Assembly (NCBI GenBank): GCA_903813345.2
Contig: CAIIXF020000008.1
Location: 135,341 to 199,340, forward strand
Direction of reading: 5' to 3'
DNA from: Owenia fusiformis
Lineage: Eukaryota > Annelida > Polychaeta > Sabellida > Oweniidae
DNA: 64,000 bases
Numbering within the stretch: the first letter of the stretch is position 1; every line of letters begins with the position of its first letter. A program made the translations under genes and the position numbers. The notes under the pieces were generated by a model that saw only the letters and a list, made by a program, of their open reading frames with translations, did no database searches and was not told the origin of the DNA. Below are positions 53,601-62,849 of the stretch, piece after piece.

Positions 53601-56600
53601 ATATTCTTCATCAGCAACACAATTGAAGTCTCAAAACCGGATGCTCAGTAACTTTGAGTGACTATTATCCCTTGATTACCCAGATAAACACCAATTCACT
53701 TATCCAGAAATACCATTCAATGTCTATACAAAGAAAGTAACCAATGTTTTGGAAGATATGTTTCAAACTTTTTGCATAAATAATTCATTTAATATTTGCC
53801 ATTGATTTTTTTTCAATTCTGACAAAGTGATATGCACTGTCTTTGATGCCAATATTCTTCATCAATTGTGATACAAATTTATATTCTTGTAATCTCAGAA
53901 GAAAGATAAGATATTGAAGTTTAATAATATGTGTGATTGACTTGGTTTTTCAGACATTACAATTTTCAATATTTTCTAAGTGGATACCCAGACTCATTCC
54001 CAGACTCATCCTTTTATAGGCTTATGCCTTATGGGTGTAGGACCTCTGCTCAAGAAGGAATTTTCAATATTTTCGGAAAAATATATAATCTTAGATAACT
54101 CAAATACTTGTCGATGGATTTGGTTCAAATTTTATATGCTGTTGCCTTGGTACAAAAGAGCCTTGCTCAAGAAGTCATTTTCAAATTGGCCACCATTTTT
54201 TATCCCAACGAACGAAGTTCGTTAGGGATATAGTGAAGCCCTCCGTCCGTACATACAAATGAAAATAGTAAATAAACAAATCACTACAAAACTATACGAC
54301 AAAAGGGAAAACTCCAATTTCCTAATAGTCTCATATCCTGATTTATCTGGAAATATTCCTAGAAACCAGTCTTATGGAATATTTATATCACAAATAATAA
54401 GGATTTCAAGAATCTGCAGTCAACTGGAAGATGCAACAAACAGAGTTACCAGCCTGGGAAATAAACTACAATGTCAAGGCTACAGGAGCAACATACTAAA
54501 TTCGTATACTAAGAAAGCTATAACAAGAAATAAATGGATATGTACTAAATACAATATGCAGGAGAATATCATCATGATGCACTGGAAAATTAACGAGAGA
54601 AGAGAACATTAACAAATGAATATGAAACAGTATATTCTCCGCAAAGAGGGTAAACTAAGAGGACAAATCAACATAAGACCAACAGTAAGGGGAAGGGGAG
54701 AGTTTTCCGGCCGGATCAAAACGTTTAACCCACCTATGCGCAGTCTCAAGTCTGTGGACCCTGAAGAAAGATAACTAACATCGCAATCAAATCAAGACAA
54801 AGAAAGAAGAAAATAAATGAAGAAACCAATGCAGCAAAAACAAATGACGTCCGTCTGTCCGTCTGTCCGTCAGTCCGTCAGTCAAACTCAAATACTAGTT
54901 GACAGATTTTCTTCATATTTAGTGCAAAGATGTATATTGGTGAATAGTTTTACGCAAAAAAAATTTTTTCAAGATGGCCGCCGCTTTAAAAATGATGGGA
55001 CTTTTTCGCAAAAATCATAAATTTTTCATCCTAAACCAAAGTAATTAATATTATTGTTTGAAATTTTGGTAGTGTATTCACAACATTTATCTATTTCACA
55101 TATATTCCGTGTTTTTCATCCTGACCCCCAGGGGCCATGTATGGGGGGACAGGAAAACAGAAATTTTCGCTAATTTTTAGATCTTTCTGAAGTATAGCTT
55201 TATTATACTCAAATGAAAGGCAATTAAGAGTAGATTGCAAATATTGTATCATTTTTCTGATTCCAGCCCCGTAAAATTCAAAATGGCCGTCTAATGTACG
55301 ATTTCGCAATAATTTTTCGATCCCTTCAAAGTATGGCTATATTATACTCAAATTGAAGGAATTTTGGAGTAGATCACAATTATGGTATTATTTTTCAGAT
55401 TTGTACCTCAGAAAATTCAAAATGGCTGCTTTGCAGGAATTCGCAATTCTAAAATCTAATTTTTTCATTTTCAACCAAAGTAATGAGTATAATTGATTCG
55501 AATTCGGTAATTGATATTTTGTTCGTTGGGATTTGCTACTCCGCGGAGTTGCCGTTATCTAGTTAAAATGGCAGCTATTTTTCACAAAAAATGTTATCTT
55601 TGATAACTCAAATACAATTTAATGGATTTGGTTCAACTTTTACATGTTGATGATTAGGGACATAGGAGGGGGGGGGTTACAACACAGACCTAGCTGAGGT
55701 CGAGTCCAAGTTGAAAGTCTATCACTTGCTGTAACATGTGATTTGGATAGAGCATAAAAACTATAGTCAAGTATCAAGCCTACCTGTCCTGTATAGTAGT
55801 CAGCTATACATACTTTGCAAATTTTTTTTGAAGTCCGGCTGTGCTTTCCCTTTTTCTGAGGAATGTTCAAAAGTACTACAGTAGATTTCTATAGGTGGAT
55901 ATTAGGATATCACAACTACCCATGTCTGTTGTATGTCATTTAGTTCCAATGACGAAGTTTGGAAAGATGATTCATTTTATTCTGAACATTTGATACCAAG
56001 AACAAAAGAGGTGTCTGATGTGTTTTCTAATACAATATAGAGAAAAGTATATTTATTATCCCATCGAACGAAGTTCGAAGGGATATAGGGAACGCCTCCG
56101 TCCGTCTGTCCGTCCATCCGTACGTACGTCCGTCTGGGCAATAACTCAAATACAGTTGGCCCGATTTTGTTCATATTTTGTACACATATATGATTTTCAA
56201 AATGGCCGCTCATTTAAAAGTTATGTGTAAAATTTACAGAATTTTTTGATGACTGGTTTAAGAGAAACGTGTGTTCAAAAAGTTCACCATATTGATTCCC
56301 ATCCTTTTCAAGATTTCCACTAAATACCGAAATATGTTTAGCTCAGTGGGATTTGCTACTCCATGGAGTTTTTCTAATTGTATTCTACGCTAAAACATGT
56401 GTACATCTGCTTACACCAATTGATATTTAGACAGGATAGTTTCATTAAATCTCTTGTTTCAGATGCGTAGTCGTGAAGATGTAGATGAGGTCCTCGGCAT
56501 AATGTGCCCAGGTATAACAAGTGATGACAGTCCATTGTACAATCTGATGGTCTCTATGTTGGATGGAAATCCTAAAAGACGACCCTCAGCTAGACAGGCT

Positions 56601-57046
56601 CTTGACATTATGAGTAAGTTACAATTATTTGAACAGTTTTATTAATTATTTGAACGGTTTATATTGTTCAACTTTTTGCCACAGCTGATTGGTGTGTTTG
56701 TTCCATTTCGAATTTTTATTTATAATTGCTATATTATTACGCTGAATATTAGAGCAGTTTTGTTGATATATATATGTTAATATATTGTCATTTGACAATT
56801 TGTCCAATAAGAATAAGACAGTAATTTTTGTGACATTATAATTTTAGCTGCAGTTAAATCTTATGTCAAATATGATATTCTGTTTTAGATGAACTGGAAA
56901 TCAACATGGCTGCAACTGGGAGCCGGGCAACATCAACAGTTTCCATTCCACTGGGTCAGACTCATCAAGGTGCTGCCCATTGCATGAATGTGGCCTCTAA
57001 TGTTCTGCCTGACTTTGGTTCTATCTCTGATGCCTCGAGGGCATGA
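35523..57046 (+). CDS. Divergent Ser/Thr protein kinase, 9 exons, 498 residues
   Basis: Exons: 35523-35678, 43851-43976, 45282-45409, 45993-46092, 47843-47983, 48177-48309, 49299-49702, 56463-56613, 56889-57046; all GT-AG, phases match, 1,497 coding bases. Residues 1-180 have no known domain. The kinase domain follows: glycine loop GSGSFG (190-195), beta-3 Lys in IVKE (216), HPHPGITKVHGF (strand 4 region), YLDLKPANIL (303-312; catalytic Asp 305, Asn 310), DFG (327-329), QAPE (346-349), helix F TDMFTCGG (362-369) and the helix H/I Arg in PKRRPSAR (436). KPAN points to Ser/Thr specificity. HRD is replaced by YLD, so it is a non-RD kinase. The stretch between Lys 216 and HPGI is about ten residues shorter than usual, so helix C is hard to place. 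C-terminal 50 residues are S/T-rich. I do not recognise the family. Confidence 0.78.
36119..37213 (+). mobile_element. Tc1/mariner-type element with long inverted arms
   Basis: TAGCCCGGACAGAATTG and CAATTCTGTCCGGGCTA bound it; the arms pair for about 270 bp (AAAAGTGACCATTGAACAAT, TATGAACGCCTATAATATC). The centre (36,480-36,720) has the relic frames NSIEMFGAVFKRM and AISEAIEKMRNNSHAYQGWV, resembling a transposase C-terminus. Non-functional. Confidence 0.8.
37214..37984. other. Kinase intron 1, unassigned part
   Basis: AT-rich intron sequence without repeats or exons that I can recognise. Confidence 0.45.
38219..39508 (+). repeat. Inserted element with ~8 units of about 145 bp
   Basis: Begins TCACACCATCGGTGGGATAT after an A and ends CACGTCCTGTGCCTTG before a T. 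Internal units share TTCGAAAAATCTTGTCATCG, CTCATCGGATTTCCTTC, ATAGAGGATATCAAGTACTA and GGGCGGCCATCTTG, with two alternating sub-types (290-bp higher-order period). A diverged relative lies at 44,700-45,064 and ends in the same GTGCCTTG. The ends and lack of target duplication suggest a Helitron relative. Overlapping plus-strand frames here are by-products of the repeat. Confidence 0.65.
39580..40342. mobile_element. TTAA-flanked fold-back (piggyBac-like MITE)
   Basis: TTAAGGTGCTA and TAGCACCTTAA are the ends; arms pair for about 320 bp (CAGGAAATGACAAAACAGG, GGTCCAGGATCACAATGT, TGAACAGAATCTTTTGAAT). TTAA at each edge fits a piggyBac target. No ORF. Confidence 0.78.
41027..41615. mobile_element. 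mariner MITE related to 33,830
   Basis: TACAGGGTGGTCAAAAAAA to TTGACCACCCTGTA, arms of about 190 bp (ACATTCAATTTCCTACCAG, CATATTTCATGACCATCAG). Shorter than its relative and without transposase remnants. Confidence 0.82.
41902..43250. mobile_element. mariner-type element hosting another insertion
   Basis: TACGAGGAGTGATCCAGAAG at the left and CTTTTGAATCGCCCCTCATA at the right, then AATAATAAAGATCAAC / GTTGATCTTTATTATT. Inside, a segment of about 100 bp is present twice (42,052-42,150 and 42,957-43,055: GAAAATACAATGACTGGTG, TTGTGCACCTGCATTTG), flanking the element at 42,198-42,938. Confidence 0.72.
42198..42938 (+). mobile_element. 741-bp element, unknown class (copy 1)
   Basis: Starts CAATGGCGTAGCGTCATATA, contains TGTACGGCTGCGAGCTTC, a run of C after GGGGGAGAA, CTCGTTCGCTTCGCTCACTC and ends AATACCCACGCT. 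Nearly identical to the second copy beginning at 60,775. No coding capacity recognised. Confidence 0.7.
43251..43850. other. Kinase intron 1, 3' part, with a small hairpin element
   Basis: AAATAATGATAGACCATTC (43,636) pairs imperfectly with ATGGTCTGTCATTATTT (43,738), and TCTACAAAGCACGA pairs with TCGTGCTGAATTT. The rest of the stretch shows nothing recognisable. Confidence 0.5.
43851..43976 (+). CDS. Kinase gene exon 2
   Basis: Acceptor TTAATTCCAG, donor ATACAG|GTACCA. 42 codons beginning MSSEMKMSTNQSQHE and ending SSNRISYGIQ. Low-complexity N-terminal region; phase 0 both sides. Confidence 0.72.
44087..44534. mobile_element. MITE with CTGGGCCC-type ends
   Basis: CCTGGGCCCCATTTTTGTACC against GGTACAAAAACGGGTCCCTGG; next to the ends GAACGTTCG palindromes and repeated TTCGTAA motifs. 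No ORF. Located in kinase intron 2. Confidence 0.7.
44580..45064 (+). repeat. Diverged relative of the 38,219 element
   Basis: Two units with GATTTTCCGTCCTAAAATCTT, GTCTACAGGTTTCCAGCCAA and GAGCTGATTAACTTTTCTGC, ending GTTCACGTCTGTGCCTTG, the same 3' end as at 39,508. Confidence 0.55.
45282..45409 (+). CDS. Kinase gene exon 3
   Basis: Acceptor AATTTTTTCAG, donor GTAAA|GTAAGA. SLDDEGYNGMPSTDNDHAGM, then ALPPHGFRLTERIKDSTRYV; phase 0 in, 2 out. Confidence 0.75.
45993..46092 (+). CDS. Kinase gene exon 4
   Basis: Acceptor CTTATTGCAG, donor GATGAG|GTAAAT. Completes a Lys codon, then HVFTDLAAYNECVAYNHGLG and ENIAVITDE. Confidence 0.75.
46093..47842. other. Kinase intron 4
   Basis: AT-rich. The only structure seen is a hairpin at 47,507-47,637 (AAAGTTTGGTTCATTTAAA pairing with TTTAATGAACCAAACTTT), probably a small MITE. 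No exon found. Confidence 0.5.
47843..47983 (+). CDS. Kinase gene exon 5: glycine loop and beta-3 lysine
   Basis: Acceptor ATATTTGCAG, 47 codons, donor AAAGAA|GTAATC. Holds DTILGSGSFGTCTKRR and VDIIVKE. The donor is the weakest in the gene; reading through gives an intronic stop at 48,092-48,094. Confidence 0.8.
48177..48309 (+). CDS. Kinase gene exon 6
   Basis: Acceptor TTTTTCAG, donor AATGGAG|GTGAGT. IKIMDLNRLEYKFPISHPHP, GITKVHGFMEFPKDKICRLF and MENG, i.e. helix C remnant through strand 5. Confidence 0.82.
48310..49298. other. Kinase intron 6, with a small inverted repeat
   Basis: 48,380-48,540: TTTTTCCTCTAAAATGCACC pairs with GGTGTATTTTAGAGGAAAA and flanking AAAATCGTTA with TAAAGGTTTT; probably a mariner-type MITE starting near CACGGTGGGTCCAAAAAGA. 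Nothing recognised in the rest. Confidence 0.5.
49299..49702 (+). CDS. Kinase gene exon 7: catalytic core
   Basis: Acceptor GATATTCAG, donor CTAAAG|GTATGT, 134 codons. Runs from TTLKEFRQGQ through the catalytic loop, DFG, activation segment and helix F to KEPWGSVTTRKDLKEYHLK. A Helitron-like copy starts only 42 bp past the donor. Confidence 0.9.
49745..49870 (+). mobile_element. Helitron-like 5' fragment H4
   Basis: TCCCACCAAACAAAGTTTGA after an A, then GGGGGATATAGAATAGCC, GTCCGTTTGTGTGTCCGGGC and AATAACTCAAATACTGGTTG, as in H3. No 3' end found; right boundary approximate. Confidence 0.65.
49871..51590. other. Kinase intron 7, first unassigned part
   Basis: AT-rich; 51,360-51,480 contains four short direct repeats around AAAAAATCGTATTGGAGCG. 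No exon recognised. Confidence 0.45.
51597..51800. mobile_element. Fold-back element
   Basis: AAATAGGTTATTTCTGG and TTTGAATATGGGTTTTATTC pair with GAATAAAACCCATATTCAA and AAATAACCTATATG. No coding content. Confidence 0.65.
51905..52330. repeat. A/T low-complexity tract
   Basis: Short units of the type TTTGAAAAAAA/TTTTGGAAAAAA repeated for over 400 bp. On the minus strand it translates into Phe/Lys/Ile-rich frames that should not be read as proteins. Confidence 0.75.
52625..52912 (-). CDS. Possible C2H2 zinc-finger ORF, unrecognised
   Basis: 95 codons. FQCGYCNAHENTFDSYIDH then TSIEH fits Cys-X2-Cys-X12-His-X4-His. The rest has no domain. It lies inside kinase intron 7, antisense, about 235 bp from a divergent small ORF on the plus strand; it may be the relic of a mobile element. 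It could also be chance. Confidence 0.3.
   Translation of the reverse strand: MNLILTCNPANTMTLHLNDNTASYSNPLYVHCRPKMFQCGYCNAHENTFDSYIDHTSIEHVDFPVHFSQTCGKDKMRVGVEIILIYVIKYSKFIF
53148..53336 (+). CDS. Small ORF downstream of a TATA box, unrecognised
   Basis: 62 codons, LFSVQCKSKCPDIKAFSCKV then GYIACRIYRYQGRYMPVRVM. A TATAAA at about 53,098 lies 50 bp upstream, an arrangement suggestive of a compact mobile-element or viral-type gene; no homology recognised. Confidence 0.25.
   Translation: MLFSVQCKSKCPDIKAFSCKVLTKHVESGYIACRIYRYQGRYMPVRVMYRDYRIEIKMLCSA
53364..53864 (+). repeat. Tandem duplication, 2 x 251 bp
   Basis: CAACACAATTGAAGTCTCAA through GATGCCAATATTCTTCATCA occurs twice head to tail with no difference that I can see, so the duplication is recent or an assembly artefact. 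Confidence 0.9.
54203..55572 (+). mobile_element. Helitron-like element H5, complete ends
   Basis: Starts TCCCAACGAACGAAGTTCGT after A (54,202), ends with hairpin CTACTCCGCGGAGTTG, then CGTTAT and CTAG, followed by T (55,573). No target duplication. It carries its own insertion at about 54,252-54,845. Interior shared with H1. Confidence 0.83.
54259..54612 (+). pseudogene. Retroelement-type protein fragment inside H5
   Basis: LIVSYPDLSGNIPRNQSYGI then FISQIIRISRICSQLEDAT and GNKLQCQGYRSNILNSYTKK resembles the C-terminal tail (FPHLDG-IP-xPAYGVYISQLIRxxRxC) that I associate with invertebrate retroelement polymerases. Only this tail is present, between CCGTCCGT and GTCCGTCTG halves of H5, so it was brought in by an insertion. 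Exact family not certain. Confidence 0.5.
56059..56377 (+). mobile_element. Helitron-like element H6, short complete copy
   Basis: TCCCATCGAACGAAGTTCGA after an A; 3' hairpin CTACTCCATGGAGTTT then CTAA followed by T. 319 bp, with GTCCGTCTGTCCG repeats and GGGCAATAACTCAAATACAG. Ends 85 bp before exon 8 of the kinase gene. Confidence 0.83.
56463..56613 (+). CDS. Kinase gene exon 8: end of the kinase domain
   Basis: Acceptor CTTGTTTCAG, donor ATTATGA|GTAAGT. MRSREDVDEVLGIMCPGI and NLMVSMLDGNPKRRPSARQA. It follows exon 7 after a 6.8-kb intron; the kinase fold is complete across the join. Confidence 0.87.
56889..57046 (+). CDS. Kinase gene exon 9 with stop
   Basis: Acceptor TCTGTTTTAG. NELEINMAATGSRATSTVSI then LPDFGSISDASRA and TGA at 57,044-57,046. 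Low-complexity C-terminal tail. Confidence 0.82.
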
Positions 57047-58270
57047 TGATACTAAAGTATAGTTGAATGCCCAGGCCATGATTCAGTGTTATTGTGATTG
57101 TGCTGGGCACTTAAAAAATCAGTTCTGAAGTTCACTGGAGAATAAGATGGTCAGCATGTTACTGTATCAACAGTGCCATGGACTATGCACAATCAGAAAC
57201 ACTGGATATCTCTATTTAAAGCAACGACGAGAAGATATGTGAATTCTGATTGATTTGGAAATAAGAAACAAATAGGCAATTTAGTTCAAACAAACATAGA
57301 ATTGATTCTCACCAAGCAGCTACATTGTGATGTAATGTTATTATGACAGGGGTGCATTTAGAGTGAACATAATATAGACAAACACAAACACTAAATACAT
57401 ACGTGCATTGAGATGAAAATACACAAACAAACACACACACACACACATTCCTATTACATATATTTTTTTTATTGGTATTTTGTTATTTTTATAGTTTTGC
57501 GTTTTGTTGCTCTGTACTGCCATGCCACAGTTATCTGGTATTATTTGTTGAGTGTTATTTCATACAGATAGACGAGTAGCATAAACAAACTTATTTATTA
57601 CACATACAGACATATGATCGCTCATTTATAGGCAGCTTGTCTATAAAAACATATTATCTCATGTACATACAAACATACAAAATTGACAATCATCTTTATC
57701 AAATCATGATTACATTTGTATTTTACTGTTTGGTCTGTCTGTAATTCCATAATAATTAAAGTATTTTTATGTTTCTGCATTTTAATACCAGGCCTGGATA
57801 TGATTATTTTCATTATTTATGGCTATTAATTTCTGAAAACTTACTGTGTACTTTTGATTGACTTTGTATATACTGTATTAGGAGTACTTTTTATTGACTG
57901 TATATATTTGTAAAGTATTATACTGTAGTAATTTACATTTACAAGAAAGTAATGTAATAGTGACACATTTCTTCTGTAATGTGATAGCTAGTGACACATT
58001 TATGCTGTAACATAAAGCTTTGTAAGTACTGGGTACTAAAATGTTGGTTAATGAACTACATCAAATAAAAGAAGAACCAGAAATTAATTATTAAATCAGT
58101 ATGATAAGTGTATCAAATATATTCTATTTTTATGTGATGTTTTGTGATTGCATGTTCCTTTAAATAAGCAAAGAAATTTGTTGTATAAGGCAATTTATTC
58201 ATTTATTCATTTTTTATAATATAATATTCAACAGTTAAAATGACATAACACATACTTGGATAGCTGCAGA
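57047..58270 (+). other. Kinase gene 3' UTR and flank
   Basis: No ORF. Contains a (CA)n run near 57,428-57,446 and an AATAAA at 58,064-58,069, a plausible polyadenylation signal giving a 3' UTR of about 1 kb. Confidence 0.5.
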
Positions 58271-58692
58271 TGAAACTTCTTTCATTATACTATGATCTAA
58301 GTTCCCAATCTTTATGCTTTTATGAAACTTCTCTCATTATACTATGGTCTAAGTTCCCAATCTTTATGCTTTTATGAAACTTCTTCCATTATACAGTACT
58401 ATGGTCTAAGGTCCCAATCTTTATGCTTTTATGAAACTTCTTTCATTATACTATGGTCTAAGGTCCCAATCTTTATGCTTTTATGAAACTTCTTTCATTA
58501 TACTATGGTCTAAGGTCCCAATCTTTATGCTTTTATGAAACTTCTTTCATTATACTATGGTCTAAGGTCCCAATCTTTATGCTTTTATGAAACTTCTTCC
58601 ATTATACTATGGTCTAAGGTCCCAATCTTTATGCTTTTATGAAACTTCTTTCATTATACTATGGTCTAAGTTCCCAATCTTTATGCTTTTAT
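58271..58692 (+). repeat. 52-bp tandem repeat, 8 units
   Basis: TGAAACTTCTTTCATTATAC, TATGGTCTAAG(G/T)TCCCAATC and TTTATGCTTTTA repeat every 52 bp (one unit is 57 bp through an extra CAGTA). It lies about 200 bp after the likely kinase poly(A) signal and is not derived from any exon I can see. Confidence 0.9.
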
Positions 58693-60774
58693 GGGAATCA
58701 TTACAAGTACATATTTGGGCACTCGAAATTCTTGTTAGCTTTCTGAAAAAATCTCATAGAAGTGAGGTGACATTAAACATATATTTAACTTTGAATGGCC
58801 AAATTAAAATAACTAACTGTATGAAATTAGGAATATATTGCTATAAACTTGAGATTTTGGAAGTCCCAATTTTAAAAGTGTTTATAGTATCTGTTGTCTG
58901 TATTCTACATCTAATCTATGTAATGCAATTTACTTAAATAAACTTTGTAAATACTAAACATTTTTTGTGGCTTTATATAGTTTGCTTATCATGAATAAAG
59001 AAACTCGTGTACTAACAGTACCTGACATTTTTCCTAACTTAGAAAAATTTTGTTTTAATCATACCGTAGTTTCTTGCAAATAGGCCCATGGGCATTTATT
59101 TTGCACAGGGCATTTATTTGAAAGAATCCTTTTCTCGAATGTTTTCTCCCACTGGGCGTTTACTAAGAAGTATTTTAAATGTGTAAAGAGGGAAAAAAGA
59201 CTTTTTCATATACCCCTCTTTCAAATAAACGCCTATGGGCCTATTCGTGGGAAACTCCAATAATCAATACTCGTTATAATTACACACTTTCAAAAATGAA
59301 ATACATGTACCTTGAATACTTGGGAACAATATTCATTGTCATGCTACTGTTATTCCCATGTTTTACTTGAACACCAATTAAAACATCATATCAATTATCT
59401 GGAATTTCATATGTCGCTTTTATGATTTTATATACCAGCTCCATTTATTGATTGCTTCTTGAATTCTGATTAACTAAGGCATCTATAACATACACTTTCT
59501 GTTCATATCCAAATGTTCAATTGATACCTTTCATCAGCTAATCAAAGAGATTAAGACAAGAAATATCTGAGGGTCAGTGGTAAGGAGGAAAAAGACATTA
59601 GATTGCATAACTTAACTTTGAATGACTAAACATGATTTTATATGAAGCAAAAACTAACTATTGAACTACAGTGAAGAAAAAGATTGTTTCTGTTGTATTG
59701 GATCTCAAGCTTTTTAAAGGTCATTGAGGTAGATCTAGATCCATCTGAATCTGATCATAATTATATAACATTATGTTCCATTTTTCTACCCACATTTACA
59801 ATCTTTGACTCATTTCAGCCTATGGGGTCAGTTAGGCACCCATCCTCATTCATCAATCTGTCTAAATTGGTGAAAGTTAAAAAGCCTATTTGTAATTTGT
59901 ATAAGGTCATATTTATATGTATATCCAATTTATGTCTATAAATAGTATTTATTTGACCTAAAATTCCAATTTTCCAAGTCCTCTCAGTTTTCAAAAAATT
60001 CACAAAAATTTCACTGTGTGAGCTCCGAAGCTATGGATCATTTATTTGTATTTTTATCTGATTTCTTTACCTCTCACTATCATCATCAGGTTCTGAGCTT
60101 GTAGGTCTTTAATAAGACCTTTGATGACCACTAGCAGAACAAGGAAGTGGCGCCGGGTGTGTGGGCCCCCTCTAAATTTTTTCCAAAAAATGATATTTTT
60201 CAAAAATAGATAAAATATATTTATTATTATTATATCTTTTATTGACTCTTTAGATGTCATATCATGACATATTAGTCACTAAGGTAGAGCAGTTCTTCCC
60301 ATTGTCGAGTTGAAGAACTGGTATCTTTATCCTGGCTAGAACCATAGACAATTCTAGCCAGCGCCAGCCTTTTATCGAGTTAGCAGCACTCTAGTAATCG
60401 CCGGTATAGGTCAGCAGTCATAGGTCAAAAATACCTGTTTTTGTGTTTAAATTTCTCATAAAATTTATCCAGAAAATAAAGTAAAACTTGACTCAAATTA
60501 AAAGAAGTCTTTTTCATGAAGTCATTCATATTTTGATTGATGGAAAATGCTTGCCCCTAATTGCACTTTTTTCCAAATTCTTCATAGTGTATGTTCAACA
60601 TTCATTCTTGAGCAATTTTGGGATATATCAGCGCTCTAGTGCAAAATCCTGGATCAGCGTGTGATGACCACCAGATCGCAATGACATTTGACTTGTGAAA
60701 TAAATTGGATTTCATCATGATCTGTGTGTTACCCGCGTGTAGGGATCTAGGAGCTACACTTGTTCTATATGTCT
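58693..60774. other. Intergenic sequence
   Basis: No gene found. A small MITE at 59,063-59,262 has TTGCAAATAGGCCCATGGGC against GCCTATGGGCCTATTCG. The remainder is unassigned. Confidence 0.5.
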
Positions 60775-61621
60775 CAATGGCGTAGCGTCATATACGCAAA
60801 ACGCCATTGCGTACTCTCAAATTTGAGATAAAAATGATTTTTTGTAATGAATTGCCCCGCACTTTAAAAATACTGGATAGATCTTAAATAGTAAGATAAT
60901 AGCAACAGTAACAATCATATATGAAAAACAAAATAAATGATTTGTTCTAATCCTGTGTTGTTTGTTTTTTAATTGTGTTGTAATAATCTAAATTTTCTCT
61001 CTGAAATACATATATTTTTGTACGGCTGCGAGCTTCTTTACGTTCGTAAGCGTACGAGTTTGGGATGTTCGTACTTTTTGTGTAGATCATCATAGCGGCA
61101 CAAATGAATGATAACATGATTAGGTTCGTATTTTACCCAACTTTCACCTGTTTTGTGGTTGAACGGAATTGAGTTGATGCAATTTTGAAATAGATATAAT
61201 AAGTAGCGTTAACTTTATCAATTTACGTCGTCCATCATCATAAACAAACATGATATATTAGAGAGATTTCGCACATAAGTGAAAGTACAACTTATACGTA
61301 TACGTCGTACGTATAGTTTAAAGGGTCATGTCGAACTATCATATTTACTAAAATCAATTTTAAATTGTACTTAATGGAACATAACTATTCCCGTTATAGA
61401 AAAGCTCCATCAACTAGAGCCTATGAATGCACTGTCATCTGCACGTGTAGATTATGCACATTATAATTAAATGCTTGCTTCCGTGTCCTTAGTGTAGTTG
61501 TAGTGTATTATAAACACGATCCTTTAAAGGGAGTCATGATTCTTTAAAGTGAGTCATTACATAAACAAGTTGATTATTTCAATGTTTTCATGATCAGTAT
61601 AAGTTCAATGAACTTACCCCC

Positions 61622-62398
61622 CTATCACACCAAACTAGTTCTTACCCGTTCTTGCCAGTCCTAGCTGTGGTCGGGAAATTTGTCTGAAATAATTAGCTTC
61701 TTCGTTCTTAAACAGTCTTCAATACGTCCATCTCGTTCGCAGTTCGTTCAGGTCGCACCACGTCGGTGTGCAACGTAGTAGAACGCGTCCCTTAGTCTAG
61801 AAGGTCAACATGACCTGATTACAGAACGGTATGGTCGCCATCGAATTTTGAATCGATTCAAAATTCTAAAATCACATTCCCGTCTGAGAACGTTCATAAA
61901 GTTCGTAAATAGACCTTAGAAAGTTGCAGCTACGTTCATTCCGTTCGCACACAGTTTAAAACCAGTTTTGAAGAACGCAGTGGCAACTTGTTTGGTGTAA
62001 TAGGTATATTTTTGCCAACTCGTTCATAAGCAGTGTTAAATACGTCCTTAATCAGTTTAAACCCGTTTGCAATTAGTTCTACCTCGTTCTCAACACGTCC
62101 TCAGACAGTTCAACTCGTTGTTAAAACGTCCCTAGTAGGATTGAAGTACGACGGTTCAGTTCGTAGTACGTACGTCCAGCTCAGTCGTCGTTAGTACGTT
62201 GTCACTCGTTCTAATTGTAGAACGTGGCGACCACGAGAACATTTTGAGCATTGTCTAAGTTCTTGAGGACCTACCCGTTCGAGTACGTTCTATGAAGTTT
62301 GTAAATAGATCCCAAACGGTTCTTAGTAGGTCCAGTCCGTTCGTACACAGTTGAAGCCCGTTTTCGAGAACGTAGTGAGAACTAGTTTGGTGTGATAG
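61622..62398. mobile_element. Nested MITE with CTATCACACCAAACTAGTTCT ends
   Basis: The left end CTATCACACCAAACTAGTTC and right end GAACTAGTTTGGTGTGATAG are perfect inverted repeats. The interior is an irregular series of GTTCGT/ACGTCC/CGTTC motifs with higher CpG content than its surroundings, and a partial copy of the end (TTGTTTGGTGTAATAG) at 61,988-62,003. Confidence 0.78.
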
Positions 62399-62632
62399 TA
62401 GGGTTACAAAACGGTATATTTACGTAGATGATAACGTATACAGTTGGATCTCCGTATAAAGATTTGCCTACATGTGTGTGGAACAATTGACCACAAGCAT
62501 TTTTTTTAATTAATTGGCTGAGTGGGAACAGTATCCAATCAAATACTTTAACCATCAATTTGAAACACCAATCAAACCAGTAGGTTCTAGCAATTCCTGG
62601 AAACGACCCATTCAGTAGCTCAACATATGACA

Positions 62633-62849
62633 TACAGGGTGTTTCATAACGAGCATCTCCAAAAAGTCAATTTGAGAAGAGATGGGTCTATAACATATTA
62701 TGTACTATATATGAGCCTATTTTATTCTAGACAAACACATTTGGATCAACTAAACATGCAAAGTACAAATGGCATCTCTTTGACCTGTATTTATTACAGT
62801 CCGAGAAGATCTTTCCTGACGAAAAGCTCACATTATGAAACACCTTGTA
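62633..62849. mobile_element. Short mariner-type MITE
   Basis: TACAGGGTGTTTCATAACG against ATTATGAAACACCTTGTA with TA edges, 217 bp, no ORF. Confidence 0.72.

Larger units (their letters stand above)
53990..55680 (+). mobile_element. Older Helitron-like copy split by H5
   Basis: 53,990-54,202 matches the interior of H3 (AGGCTTATGCCTTATGGGTG, CTGCTCAAGAAGGAATTTTC, GGATTTGGTTCAAATTTTAT), and the match continues after H5 from 55,573 (AAAATGGCAGCTATTTTTC, GATAACTCAAATACAATT). Confidence 0.65.

Noticed and set aside
55977-56230. Frames on both strands across the H6 start
   Set aside because: They cover the Helitron-like terminus and its CCGTCCGT repeats; the same sequence recurs at other copies without conserved coding.
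58587-58937. 116-codon frame after the kinase gene
   Set aside because: Begins in the 52-bp array and has no recognisable domain or splice context.
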